Below are positions 1 through 7,610 of a stretch of 64,000 nucleotides of DNA, one piece after another. The position numbers and the translations under genes were made by a program. The stretch covers positions 1-64,000 of the forward strand of contig SMDE01000017.1 of the NCBI GenBank assembly GCA_004346725.1. Reading direction: 5' to 3'. Under the pieces are notes generated by a model. It worked only from the letters and a program-made list of their open reading frames with translations, made no database searches and was not told the origin of the DNA. The stretch comes from Phytobacter diazotrophicus (lineage in GTDB: Bacteria > Pseudomonadota > Gammaproteobacteria > Enterobacterales > Enterobacteriaceae). Positions within the stretch are counted from its first letter, which is position 1. The number at the start of each line of letters is the position of its first letter.

Positions 1-66
1 CTGAATATCGTTAATGCGCTGAAAACGTTAGGTAAAGAGTACAGTAATATGGTCATGGGGAACTGA
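1..66 (+). CDS. 3' end of an unidentified gene (partial)
   Basis: Frame 1 is open from the first base and ends at TGA 64-66, giving 21 residues that end in SNMVMGN. The fragment is too short to assign a family. It lies upstream of and in the same direction as the sugar ABC operon, separated by about 240 bp that contain a REP-like repeat, so it may be an independent unit. A regulator or the missing sensor partner of the response regulator at 6610-7350 is possible, but nothing visible supports either. Confidence 0.5.
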   Translation: MNIVNALKTLGKEYSNMVMGN

Positions 67-131
67 CCATATTACTGGGGATCTCTCAGCCCCGGAGGGG
101 CGAGGGGACTGCTCGGTGCGGTCTGGGTTTT

Positions 132-169
132 CTCCCTCTCCCTTCCAGGGAGAGGGCTGGGGTGAGGGT
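132..169. repeat. REP-like palindromic repeat
   Basis: The sequence reads CCCTCTCCC-TTCCA-GGGAGAGGG followed by CTGGGGTGAGGG. The same CCCTCACCC/GGGAGAGGG palindrome recurs at 3825-4010, 15964-15998, 23567-23605 and 39981-40013. It sits just after the stop codon of the left-edge gene and probably forms a hairpin at the end of that transcript. Confidence 0.75.
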
Positions 170-304
170 GAAGGAAGTTATGTTGCGTAACTGTGATCTT
201 CGTTAACTATTCAGCAATATGACAAATATGAACGCCCAATGTCATTCTGCATTTATTTCATCGTGGTGGACTGCAAGTATTGATAACCCTTGCAGGAGTA
301 AGCC

Positions 305-1828
305 ATGAGCAAGACGCCAGTTCTGGAGATGCGCAATATTGCCAAAGTGTTTGGCAAGTTTTACGCGCTCAAAGGCGTGGATCTGACGGTATATCCTGGC
401 GAAATCCACGCACTGATGGGGGAAAACGGCGCGGGTAAAAGCACCCTGATGAAGATCCTCGCGGGGGCATACACCGCCACCAGCGGCGAGATATTAATTG
501 ACGGGCAGTCATTTAATATCAAAGGGCCAAAAGACGCGTTGGCGGCTGGCATCACGCTGATCTATCAGGAGATGCAGTTAGCCCCCAATCTGACCGTCGC
601 CGAAAATATCTTTCTGGGCAGTGAGATTTCCCGCGGTGGGCTAATTCAGCGCCGGGACATGGTCGCTCAGGCGCAAAGCGTGATTGACCGCCTCGGCGCT
701 CAGTTCAAAGCCAGTGACCTGGTGATGAAGCTGACCATCGCCGAACAACAACAGGTCGAAATCGCCCGCGCCCTGCATCGTAACAGCCGTATTCTGGTGA
801 TGGATGAACCCACCGCCGCCCTCTCCTCTCGTGAAACACACCGCCTGTTTGAACTGATCATGCGTCTGCGCGACGAAGGGATGGCAATCATCTATATCAG
901 CCACCGCATGGCAGAAGTGTATGAGCTTTCCGACCGGGTTAGCGTCCTGCGTGATGGTCAGTATGTGGGCAGCCTGACCCGCGACAAACTCAACGCCTCA
1001 GAACTGGTACGTATGATGGTGGGCCGCCCGCTCAGCGATCTCTTCAATAAAGAACGCGATATTCCACGGGGCGATGTTCGTCTGAACATTCATCACCTCA
1101 CCGACGGCAAAAAAATCCAGCCGGTCAGCCTGCAGGTACGCGCCGGAGAGATCGTCGGCCTTGCCGGCCTGGTGGGCGCAGGTCGTTCAGAGCTCGCACA
1201 ACTGATTTTTGGCGTGCGTAAAGCTACCGGCGGGGTGATTGAAATCGATGGCGAACCGGTGGTTATCCACTCCCCGCGAGCCGCCATTGATTTAGGCATC
1301 GGCTTCCTCACCGAAAACCGCAAAGAACAAGGGTTGTTTCTGGAGCTGGCCGCGCAGGAAAACATCACGATGGCGACCATTGAGCGCGATGCCAGTTACG
1401 GCCTGCTCGACCGCAAGAAAGCGCAATCCATCTCCGATGACGCCATCAAGTTACTCAATATCCGCGTGCCCCACTCTCAGGTGCGGGCGGGTGGTCTTTC
1501 CGGCGGCAATCAGCAAAAACTGCTGATCTCCCGCTGGGTCGCCATCGGGCCGCGCATCCTGATTCTCGATGAGCCCACACGCGGCGTCGATGTCGGGGCC
1601 AAGAGCGAAATCTATCGCATCATGAGCCAGATGGCGCGCAAAGGGGTGGCCATTCTGATGATTTCCAGCGAGTTACCGGAGGTGGTCGGTATGAGCGACC
1701 GCGTATATGTGATGCATGAAGGCAGTATCGCCGGTGAACTGGAAGGCGAACGTATTACCCAGGAAAACATTATGACGCTGGCGACCGGCGTGAACGAATC
1801 CCATCATCAGGCGGTGCACCATGACTGA
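305..1828 (+). CDS. Sugar ABC transporter, duplicated ATP-binding protein (RbsA family)
   Basis: This 507-residue protein is the cytoplasmic ATPase of a CUT2-type (ribose/galactose-like) sugar importer. Two ABC domains lie in tandem. The first has a Walker A motif GENGAGKST near residue 39 and Walker [11 protein letters not shown]. The second has the degenerate P-loop GLVGAGRSE, the signature LSGGNQQK and [10 protein letters not shown], the usual asymmetry of RbsA, XylG and YtfR. The start is preceded by a GCAGGAGTAA ribosome site. Its stop overlaps the permease start by 8 bases, so translation is probably coupled. The linked isomerase, aldolase and kinase point to a pentose or hexose substrate, but the ATPase sequence does not define it. 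Confidence 0.93.
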   Translation: MSKTPVLEMRNIAKVFGKFYALKGVDLTVYPGEIHALMGENGAGKSTLMKILAGAYTATSGEILIDGQSFNIKGPKDALAAGITLIYQEMQLAPNLTVAENIFLGSEISRGGLIQRRDMVAQAQSVIDRLGAQFKASDLVMKLTIAEQQQVEIARALHRNSRILVMDEPTAALSSRETHRLFELIMRLRDEGMAIIYISHRMAEVYELSDRVSVLRDGQYVGSLTRDKLNASELVRMMVGRPLSDLFNKERDIPRGDVRLNIHHLTDGKKIQPVSLQVRAGEIVGLAGLVGAGRSELAQLIFGVRKATGGVIEIDGEPVVIHSPRAAIDLGIGFLTENRKEQGLFLELAAQENITMATIERDASYGLLDRKKAQSISDDAIKLLNIRVPHSQVRAGGLSGGNQQKLLISRWVAIGPRILILDEPTRGVDVGAKSEIYRIMSQMARKGVAILMISSELPEVVGMSDRVYVMHEGSIAGELEGERITQENIMTLATGVNESHHQAVHHD

Positions 1829-2831
1829 ATCGAAAGAGACCTCTGCCACCACGCCACAACAGGTGGCGAAATCGGCCTCGGCGAAAAAAATGCTGATGGG
1901 CGATCTGATGCAAACGGTCGGCATCTTGCCAATCTTGATCCTGATCGTCGCAGTATTTGGCTTTATCGCACCGAACTTTTTTACGGAAAGCAACCTGCTG
2001 AATATCACTCGCCAGGCATCGATCAACATCGTGCTGGCGGCGGGGATGACCTTTATCATTTTGACCGGCGGTATTGACCTGTCAGTAGGATCCATCCTCG
2101 GCACCACGGCGGTGGCGGCGATGGTGGTGTCGCTGATCCCGGAACTGGCTTTCCTTTCCGTACCCGCCGCGCTGATGCTCGGTCTGGTGCTGGGGTTGTT
2201 TAACGGCGTACTGGTCGCGTTCGCCGGGCTTCCCCCCTTTATCGTTACGCTTGGCACCTATACGGCGCTGCGCGGCGCGGCTTACCTGCTGGCGGACGGC
2301 ACCACGGTCATCAACTCCAGTATCGGGTTTGAGTGGATCGGCAATAACTATCTCGGGCCGATCCCCTGGCTGGTGGTGATTGCGCTGGCGGTGATTGTGG
2401 TCTGCTGGTTCATCCTGCGTCGTACCACCCTGGGCGTGCACATTTATGCCGTCGGCGGCAACATGCAGGCGGCGCGTCTTACCGGTATCAAAGTGTGGCT
2501 GGTGCTGCTGTTTGTCTACGGCATGAGCGGCCTGCTGTCTGGCCTTGGCGGGGTGATGAGCGCGTCTCGTCTGTACAGCGCCAACGGTAACCTTGGTATG
2601 GGCTACGAGCTTGACGCCATCGCGGCGGTCATCCTCGGCGGCACCAGTTTCGTCGGCGGCATCGGCACCATCACCGGTACGCTGGTCGGGGCGCTGATTA
2701 TCGCCACCCTGAACAATGGCATGACATTGATGGGCGTTTCTTACTTCTGGCAACTGGTGATCAAAGGGGCGGTGATCATCATTGCAGTGCTGATAGACAA
2801 ATACCGTACCCGACATCATCAAAGTGCATAA
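1821..2831 (+). CDS. Sugar ABC transporter permease (RbsC family)
   Basis: This 336-residue inner-membrane protein has many hydrophobic segments and the features of CUT2 permeases: [12 protein letters not shown] after the second membrane segment, and [20 protein letters not shown] as the cytoplasmic loop that contacts the ATPase. The N-terminal 30 residues are hydrophilic. It overlaps the ATPase gene by 8 bases and is followed 39 bp later by the binding-protein gene. A single permease gene implies a homodimer, as in the ribose system. The sequence does not reveal the transported sugar. Confidence 0.93.
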   Translation: MTESKETSATTPQQVAKSASAKKMLMGDLMQTVGILPILILIVAVFGFIAPNFFTESNLLNITRQASINIVLAAGMTFIILTGGIDLSVGSILGTTAVAAMVVSLIPELAFLSVPAALMLGLVLGLFNGVLVAFAGLPPFIVTLGTYTALRGAAYLLADGTTVINSSIGFEWIGNNYLGPIPWLVVIALAVIVVCWFILRRTTLGVHIYAVGGNMQAARLTGIKVWLVLLFVYGMSGLLSGLGGVMSASRLYSANGNLGMGYELDAIAAVILGGTSFVGGIGTITGTLVGALIIATLNNGMTLMGVSYFWQLVIKGAVIIIAVLIDKYRTRHHQSA

Positions 2832-2870
2832 CAACAAGATTTCCCTGAAAACCCTACGTGAGGAAAGAAT

Positions 2871-3812
2871 ATGCGTTTGAAGCCGTTAGTCACCGCGCTC
2901 TGTGCTGGCGCACTGCTTGCCGCAGCGCCATTTGCGCAGGCCAAAGAACTGAAATCGATCGGGGTAACGGTAGGTGATCTTGCCAACCCGTTCTTCGTGC
3001 AAATCACCAAAGGGGCGGAGCTGGAAGCACGTAAGCTGGCGGGCGATAAGGTGAAAGTGACGCTGGTTTCCAGCGGCTACGACCTTGGCCAACAGGTGGC
3101 GCAAATCGATAACTTTATCGCCGCCAAAGTGGACATGATTATCCTCAACGCCGCGGATTCGAAAGGTATTGGGCCTGCGGTTAAACGCGCGAAAGATGCC
3201 GGTATCGTCGTGGTCGCCGTTGACGTTGCGGCGGAAGGGGCAGATGCCACCATTACCTCGGATAACACCCAGGCCGGAGAGATGGCCTGTAAGTACATTA
3301 CCGACCGTCTGAAAGGCAAAGGCAATGTGGTCATCATCAACGGACCGCCGGTCTCTGCGGTACAGAACCGTGTGGAAGGCTGCCAGACCGAATTCAAGCG
3401 CCACCCGGATATCAAAGTGCTGTCGTCTAACCAGAACGCCAAAGGCAGCCGCGAAGGGGGTCTGGAAGTGATGACCTCGCTGCTGGCCGCGAATCCGAAG
3501 ATCGACGGTGTGTTTGCGATTAACGATCCAACGGCGATCGGCGCCGATCTGGCTGCTAAACAGGCACAACGTAACGAGTTCTTTATCGTTGGCGTGGACG
3601 GCAGCCCGGACGGTGAAGAGGCGCTGAAACGCGAGAACTCGCTGTTTGTCGCGACCCCGGCGCAAGATCCCCAGGTAATGGCGGCCAAAGCGGTGGAAAT
3701 CGGCTATGACATTCTGCAGGGGAAACCCGCGCCGAAAGAGCCTGTGCTGATCCCGGTGACGATGATCGACAAGAAAAACGTCAGTACCTATAAGGGCTGG
3801 ACGGTTAAGTAA
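2871..3812 (+). CDS. Periplasmic sugar-binding protein (RbsB/YtfQ family)
   Basis: The 313-residue product starts with a signal peptide (positive MRLKPL, hydrophobic core, probable cleavage after AQA near residue 24). The mature part has the Peripla_BP_4 pattern: IGVTVGDLANPFFVQITKGA at the N terminus, and later GVFAINDPTAIGADLAA and FFIVGVDGSPDG. It would capture the sugar in the periplasm and hand it to the permease. It is preceded by the ribosome site GAGGAAAG. A tandem REP-like array begins 12 bp after its stop codon, before the first enzyme gene, which would allow this product to be made in excess of the downstream enzymes. Confidence 0.92.
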   Translation: MRLKPLVTALCAGALLAAAPFAQAKELKSIGVTVGDLANPFFVQITKGAELEARKLAGDKVKVTLVSSGYDLGQQVAQIDNFIAAKVDMIILNAADSKGIGPAVKRAKDAGIVVVAVDVAAEGADATITSDNTQAGEMACKYITDRLKGKGNVVIINGPPVSAVQNRVEGCQTEFKRHPDIKVLSSNQNAKGSREGGLEVMTSLLAANPKIDGVFAINDPTAIGADLAAKQAQRNEFFIVGVDGSPDGEEALKRENSLFVATPAQDPQVMAAKAVEIGYDILQGKPAPKEPVLIPVTMIDKKNVSTYKGWTVK

Positions 3813-3824
3813 GTGCGGTTTTTT

Positions 3825-4010
3825 CCCCTCACCCCTGCCCTCTCCCCATAGGGGAGAGGGAGTAAACCATCCCCTCACCCCTGTGGGGAGAGGGAGCAAA
3901 CCATCCCCTCGCCCCTGTGGGGAGAGGGAGCAAACCATCCCCTCACCCCTGTGGGGAGAGGGAGTAAACCATCCCCTCGCCCCTGTGGGGAGAGGGTTAG
4001 GGTGAGGGGC
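3825..4010. repeat. Tandem array of a 34-bp REP-like unit
   Basis: A first 36-bp copy (3825-3860) is followed by four head-to-tail 34-bp units at 3861-3894, 3895-3928, 3929-3962 and 3963-3996, then by the closing arm TTAGGGTGAGGGG. Each unit holds CCCCTC[A/G]CCCCTGTGGGGAGAGGG plus an AG[T/C]AAACCAT spacer. The units alternate at the A/G site (CAC, CGC, CAC, CGC), which suggests duplication of a two-unit block. The array separates the binding-protein gene from the isomerase gene inside one apparent operon and can form several hairpins in the mRNA. Confidence 0.9.
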
Positions 4011-4042
4011 ACAACGCGCTCAAATGCCATCAGGAGATAGTC

Positions 4043-4729
4043 ATGAAACGCTCCGAAATCAATGAAATCCTCGGCCATACCCGGCAATTCTTTTCCATGC
4101 ACGACGTCCACTTGCCGCCCTTCGCCAGTTTTCCCCCAACCAAATGGCATCAACTTGATCACGATAGCTGGCGCGAAGTCTTCGACTTAAAGCTGGGTTG
4201 GGATGTCACCGCTTTCGGCGGTGATAATTTTTACACCCAGGGGCTCACTCTTTTCACCCTGCGCAATGGTTCGCCAAATGGCACCCCTTACGCCAAATGC
4301 TATGCGGAAAAAATCATGCACGTACGCGACGGGCAGGTCACACCCATGCATTTTCACTGGCGCAAACGCGAAGACATTATTAACCGTGGCGGCGGCAATC
4401 TGATTATCGAGCTGTGGAACGCCGGCGCGCATGAAGAGACGACGTATACCGACGTGAGCGTGGTTATCGACGGTTGTCTCCAGACACATTCAGCGGGCAG
4501 CCAGTTACGCCTCTCACCAGGGGAAAGCATTTGCCTGCCGCCCGGTCTGTACCACAGCTTTTGGGGCGAATCCGGTTTCGGCGATGTGCTGGTCGGCGAA
4601 GTGTCGTCGGTCAACGATGACGAACATGACAACCACTTCCTGCACCCGGTAGATCGCTTTAACGACATTCTGGAAGACGAACCCGCGCAGCTAGTGCTGT
4701 GTAACGAATATGGTCTGTTTCTGAGCTAA
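4043..4729 (+). CDS. D-lyxose isomerase (cupin family)
   Basis: The 228-residue protein matches the D-lyxose ketol-isomerase family, which includes an enzyme characterised from E. coli O157:H7. Known members interconvert D-lyxose and D-xylulose and act more weakly on D-mannose and D-fructose. The cupin metal site is visible: His103 and His105 in PMHFHW, Glu110, and His171 in PPGLYHSFW. The start follows a CAGGAGATAG ribosome site. The gene sits between the transporter genes and the aldolase and kinase genes, which fits a route of uptake, isomerisation to a ketose, phosphorylation and cleavage. The physiological sugar is inferred, not shown. Confidence 0.88.
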   Translation: MKRSEINEILGHTRQFFSMHDVHLPPFASFPPTKWHQLDHDSWREVFDLKLGWDVTAFGGDNFYTQGLTLFTLRNGSPNGTPYAKCYAEKIMHVRDGQVTPMHFHWRKREDIINRGGGNLIIELWNAGAHEETTYTDVSVVIDGCLQTHSAGSQLRLSPGESICLPPGLYHSFWGESGFGDVLVGEVSSVNDDEHDNHFLHPVDRFNDILEDEPAQLVLCNEYGLFLS

Positions 4730-4739
4730 GGAGAATACG

Positions 4740-5600
4740 ATGGCTTTGATTTCGCTTGCCCAGGGTTTGGCGCATGCCCGTGAACATCACTACGCGCTGG
4801 GCGCGTTCAACGTGCTCGACTCCCACTTCTTACGCGCGCTGTATGCTGCGGCGAGACAGGAGCGTTCGCCTTTCATCATCAATATCGCCGAGGTGCACTT
4901 CAAATATGTCTCCCTCGAATCTCTGGTGGAAGCGGTAAAATACGAAGCCGCCCACCATGACATTCCGGTGGTGCTTAACCTCGATCACGGCCTGCATTTT
5001 GAATCCGTGGTGCGCGCCTTAAGGCTGGGCTTTACTTCGGTGATGTTTGATGGCTCTACGCTGGAATATGAAGAGAATATTCGCCAGACGCGGGAAGTGG
5101 TGAAGATGTGCCATGCGGTGGGCGTCTCGGTGGAGGCTGAACTCGGGGCCGTTGGCGGCGATGAAGGTGGCGCATTGTATGGTCATGCGGATGAAGCCTG
5201 GTTTACCGACCCCGCCAAAGCGCGTGATTTTGTCGACCGTACCGGTATCGACACCCTCGCCGTCGCCATTGGTAACGCCCATGGTAAATACAAAGGGGAA
5301 CCGAAGCTCGACTTTGCTCGCCTGGAGGCGATTCGCCAGCAAACCGGCCTGCCGCTGGTGCTCCACGGTGGTTCCGGCATCAGTGACGCGGATTTCCGGC
5401 GCGCTATCGGGCTTGGCATCCATAAAATCAATTTCTATACCGGGATGTCGCAAGCGGCGCTGGACACCATTGAAGCACGCATGGCCAACCGCCAGCCTCT
5501 CTACGACGAATTCGCCCAGCTCTTGCTGAGCGTGGAAGAGGCCATCACCGACACCGTTGCCGGGCAGATGCGCGTCTTTGGCAGCGCGGGGCAACTCTGA
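4740..5600 (+). CDS. Class II ketose-(bis)phosphate aldolase
   Basis: The 286-residue protein is a zinc-dependent class II aldolase of the FbaA/GatY/KbaY group. Family residues are present: Asp82-His83 in NLDHG, Glu134 in EAELG, His181 in GNAHGKYKG and His209 in LHGGSG. Members cleave a ketose phosphate to DHAP and an aldehyde. With an isomerase upstream and a PfkB kinase downstream, the substrate is probably the phosphorylated ketose made by this pathway, for example a 1-phosphate. It begins 10 bases after the isomerase stop with AAGGAG in front, and its TGA overlaps the kinase ATG by one base. Confidence 0.9.
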   Translation: MALISLAQGLAHAREHHYALGAFNVLDSHFLRALYAAARQERSPFIINIAEVHFKYVSLESLVEAVKYEAAHHDIPVVLNLDHGLHFESVVRALRLGFTSVMFDGSTLEYEENIRQTREVVKMCHAVGVSVEAELGAVGGDEGGALYGHADEAWFTDPAKARDFVDRTGIDTLAVAIGNAHGKYKGEPKLDFARLEAIRQQTGLPLVLHGGSGISDADFRRAIGLGIHKINFYTGMSQAALDTIEARMANRQPLYDEFAQLLLSVEEAITDTVAGQMRVFGSAGQL

Positions 5601-6604
5601 TGGAAAGAAAAGGAGTTATCGCCGCCGGAAACATGCTGGTCGATCATGTGCACCAGATTGTGCAATGGCCGGAGCGTGGCTGGTTAGCGGAGATCACGCA
5701 AAGCGAGCGTTCTACCGGTGGAGCGCCGCTCAATGTCCTGCTGACGCTGGCCAAAATGCGCACGGGCATGCCGCTTCAGGCGGTGGGGCTGGTCGGTGAA
5801 GACAGCGACGGGGATTACATTATGGCGATGCTCGACCAGTATCATGTCAATCGCCAGCATGTGCAGCGCACCAATTCTGCCCCGACTTCCATGTCGCAGG
5901 TCATGACCGATCCAACCGGCCAACGCACCTTCTTCCACTCCCCCGGCGCCAACCGTCTTCTGGATCTCCCGGCATTCAATAGCCTGGACCAGACCATGAA
6001 AATCTTCCATCTCGGCTATTTGTTGCTGCTCGACAGCCTTGACCTGCCGGATGAGGAGTTTGGTACCCGCAGCGCCCGCCTGCTGGCACAGATGTGCGAG
6101 CAGGGTTACGAAACGTCGCTCGATCTGGTCTCCCGCAAGGGCGATCCGCGTTATCAGCCGCTGGTGATGCCCTGCCTGCCGTATCTGGATTATCTGGTCA
6201 TCAACGAGATGGAAGCGGGAGAATTTAGCGGGCTGGAGATGCGCCTGCCTGACGATTCGCCGCATATCGCCAACATCGCCACGGCCGCCTCGCAGTTGCT
6301 CGCCGCCGGGGTACGTCAGCGCGTGGTGATCCACTGCCCGGAGGGGGCATGGGGCGAGGAACCAGGCCGCGATGGCCAGTGGATAGCCACCCAGATGCTC
6401 ACGCAAGAGGAGATCATCGGTAGCGTCGGTGCGGGAGATGCGTTTTGCGCCGGGCTGCTCTACGGCTGCCACGAACACTGGCCGCTGGCGCAAAGCATTC
6501 AACTGGCCCACGCCTGCGCCCGGGCAAGCCTGCTTTGCGCGAACGCCATCGACGGGGCGAAATCGCTGGAAGAATTAAAACAAGAGATCGACGGCGCGCC
6601 ATAG
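5600..6604 (+). CDS. PfkB-family carbohydrate kinase
   Basis: The 334-residue protein has both PfkB signatures: the N-terminal STGGAPLNVLLTLA region near residues 38-52 and the C-terminal GSVGAGDAFCAGLLYG near 274-289, with Asp280 as the expected catalytic base. It should phosphorylate a sugar or sugar phosphate using ATP. It is the last gene of the operon and starts in a TGATG overlap with the aldolase. The gene ends only 5 bp from the convergent response-regulator gene, so there is no room for a separate terminator hairpin between them. Confidence 0.88.
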   Translation: MERKGVIAAGNMLVDHVHQIVQWPERGWLAEITQSERSTGGAPLNVLLTLAKMRTGMPLQAVGLVGEDSDGDYIMAMLDQYHVNRQHVQRTNSAPTSMSQVMTDPTGQRTFFHSPGANRLLDLPAFNSLDQTMKIFHLGYLLLLDSLDLPDEEFGTRSARLLAQMCEQGYETSLDLVSRKGDPRYQPLVMPCLPYLDYLVINEMEAGEFSGLEMRLPDDSPHIANIATAASQLLAAGVRQRVVIHCPEGAWGEEPGRDGQWIATQMLTQEEIIGSVGAGDAFCAGLLYGCHEHWPLAQSIQLAHACARASLLCANAIDGAKSLEELKQEIDGAP

Positions 6605-6609
6605 CGCCG

Positions 6610-7350
6610 CTACGCCGCCTGTTCGCTGTGTACGACATCCGCCGCAAAAACATAGCCCAGCCCGCGTATTGTTTTGATTAACGCGGGTTGATGCGGGTTG
6701 ATCTCAATTTTGCGGCGCAGGCGCATGATCAATACATCGATAGTGCGGTCAAACACCTCAATGCTTTCACTGTGGGTCAATTCCAGCAGTTGCTCACGGC
6801 TGAGTACACGACGCGCGTTTTGAACCAGCGCCAGCAGCAGGCTGTACTCCCCCTGGGTTAAATCAACGGTTTGCCGACGGGGGTCGCTAAGCTGGCAGCG
6901 TGCGGGATCAAGATGCCAGCCATTAAAGGCATACCCGGCCATTTTCATCGTCTGCACATCCGCCGCCAGCGCGCCCGTGCGGCGCATCACTGCCTTCACC
7001 CGCGCCACCAGCACCCGTGGGGTAAAGGGTTTGCCAATATAGTCATCAGCCCCCATTTCCAGCCCCACTACCACATCCGATTCACTGCCCAGCCCCGTGA
7101 GCATAATCACCGGCAGCTCAGGGCGTTGTTTCTGCAGTTGGGTAAGCACCATCAGGCCGTTGATGTCCGGCAGGACCATATCAAGCAACACCAGCGCAAT
7201 CTCAGGATGCCGTGCTGCCGCAGCAATCGCATCCAGCCCGTTATGACACACGTGTACCGTAAAGACGTGTTCGCTCAACACATCCCTGAGCAGTTCGCAG
7301 ACCGCCACATCGTCATCCACTACCAGAATCGCAGGTTTCATTGTCCGCAT
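6610..7350 (-). CDS. OmpR-family response regulator (orphan in this window)
   Basis: The 246-residue protein has a receiver domain (acidic VDDD near residue 11, phospho-acceptor Asp57 in LVLLDMVLPD, MLTGLG, and Lys in IGKPF) and a C-terminal winged-helix domain ending in RTIDVLIMRLRRKIE and IKTIRGLGYVF. It binds DNA when phosphorylated by a sensor kinase. No histidine-kinase gene is visible nearby. It converges on the sugar operon, and this placement suggests, without proving, that it controls that operon. An alternative start is Met4 at 7341, which has a slightly better upstream purine stretch. Confidence 0.88.
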   Translation of the reverse strand: MRTMKPAILVVDDDVAVCELLRDVLSEHVFTVHVCHNGLDAIAAAARHPEIALVLLDMVLPDINGLMVLTQLQKQRPELPVIMLTGLGSESDVVVGLEMGADDYIGKPFTPRVLVARVKAVMRRTGALAADVQTMKMAGYAFNGWHLDPARCQLSDPRRQTVDLTQGEYSLLLALVQNARRVLSREQLLELTHSESIEVFDRTIDVLIMRLRRKIEINPHQPALIKTIRGLGYVFAADVVHSEQAA

Positions 7351-7455
7351 CCGTCAGGAAAAGTGATTCGTTGCTTTATTTTATTTGGCGGAACCATAAA
7401 GGCGGTGAATTAATGCTGTTTTTATAATCGCGGTCACATCCCCTCGCCTTCGTCA

Positions 7456-7469
7456 CGTCAAATTTGACG
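7456..7469. promoter_or_regulatory. Probable FhlA activator site upstream of fdhF
   Basis: CGTCAAATTTGACG is a perfect 14-bp palindrome centred about 100 bp upstream of the start point expected from the sigma-54 promoter at 7541-7556. In E. coli, FhlA binds an upstream activating sequence at about this distance from fdhF. The assignment rests on position and symmetry, not on an alignment. Confidence 0.5.
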
Positions 7470-7540
7470 ATGGCCTGCCCTTCGTCAGTATTTTGACCAA
7501 AATTCGGACGTAAAATCAGGCAATACCCACAAAAGAAGCA

Positions 7541-7556
7541 TGGCATAGAAGATGCA
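7541..7556 (+). promoter_or_regulatory. Sigma-54 promoter of fdhF
   Basis: TGGCATAGAAGATGCA has the GG (-24) and GC (-12) elements separated by exactly 10 bases, the RpoN spacing. It lies 55 bp upstream of the fdhF ATG. The fdhF promoter of E. coli is also sigma-54 dependent and activated by FhlA with formate. Confidence 0.85.
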
Positions 7557-7610
7557 TAATGGGTCGAGTGAGCGCGCAAAGCGCGATCTTTCTTAACTGG
7601 AGCGATAGCG

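Noticed and set aside
2082-2837. 251-codon minus-strand frame inside the sugar permease gene
   Set aside because: It is antisense to a clear permease gene. The composition, rich in His, Gln, Arg and Asp, is typical of shadow frames and shows no domain.
2886-3938. 350-codon minus-strand frame across the binding-protein gene and REP array
   Set aside because: Its first part is translation of the REP-like repeat (repeated SPLWGEGRGEG-type residues) and the rest is antisense to the binding-protein gene.
3861-3996. Possible CRISPR array (regular 34-bp units)
   Set aside because: The units are contiguous near-identical tandem copies without variable spacers, and no cas gene is nearby. They are REP-like repeats.
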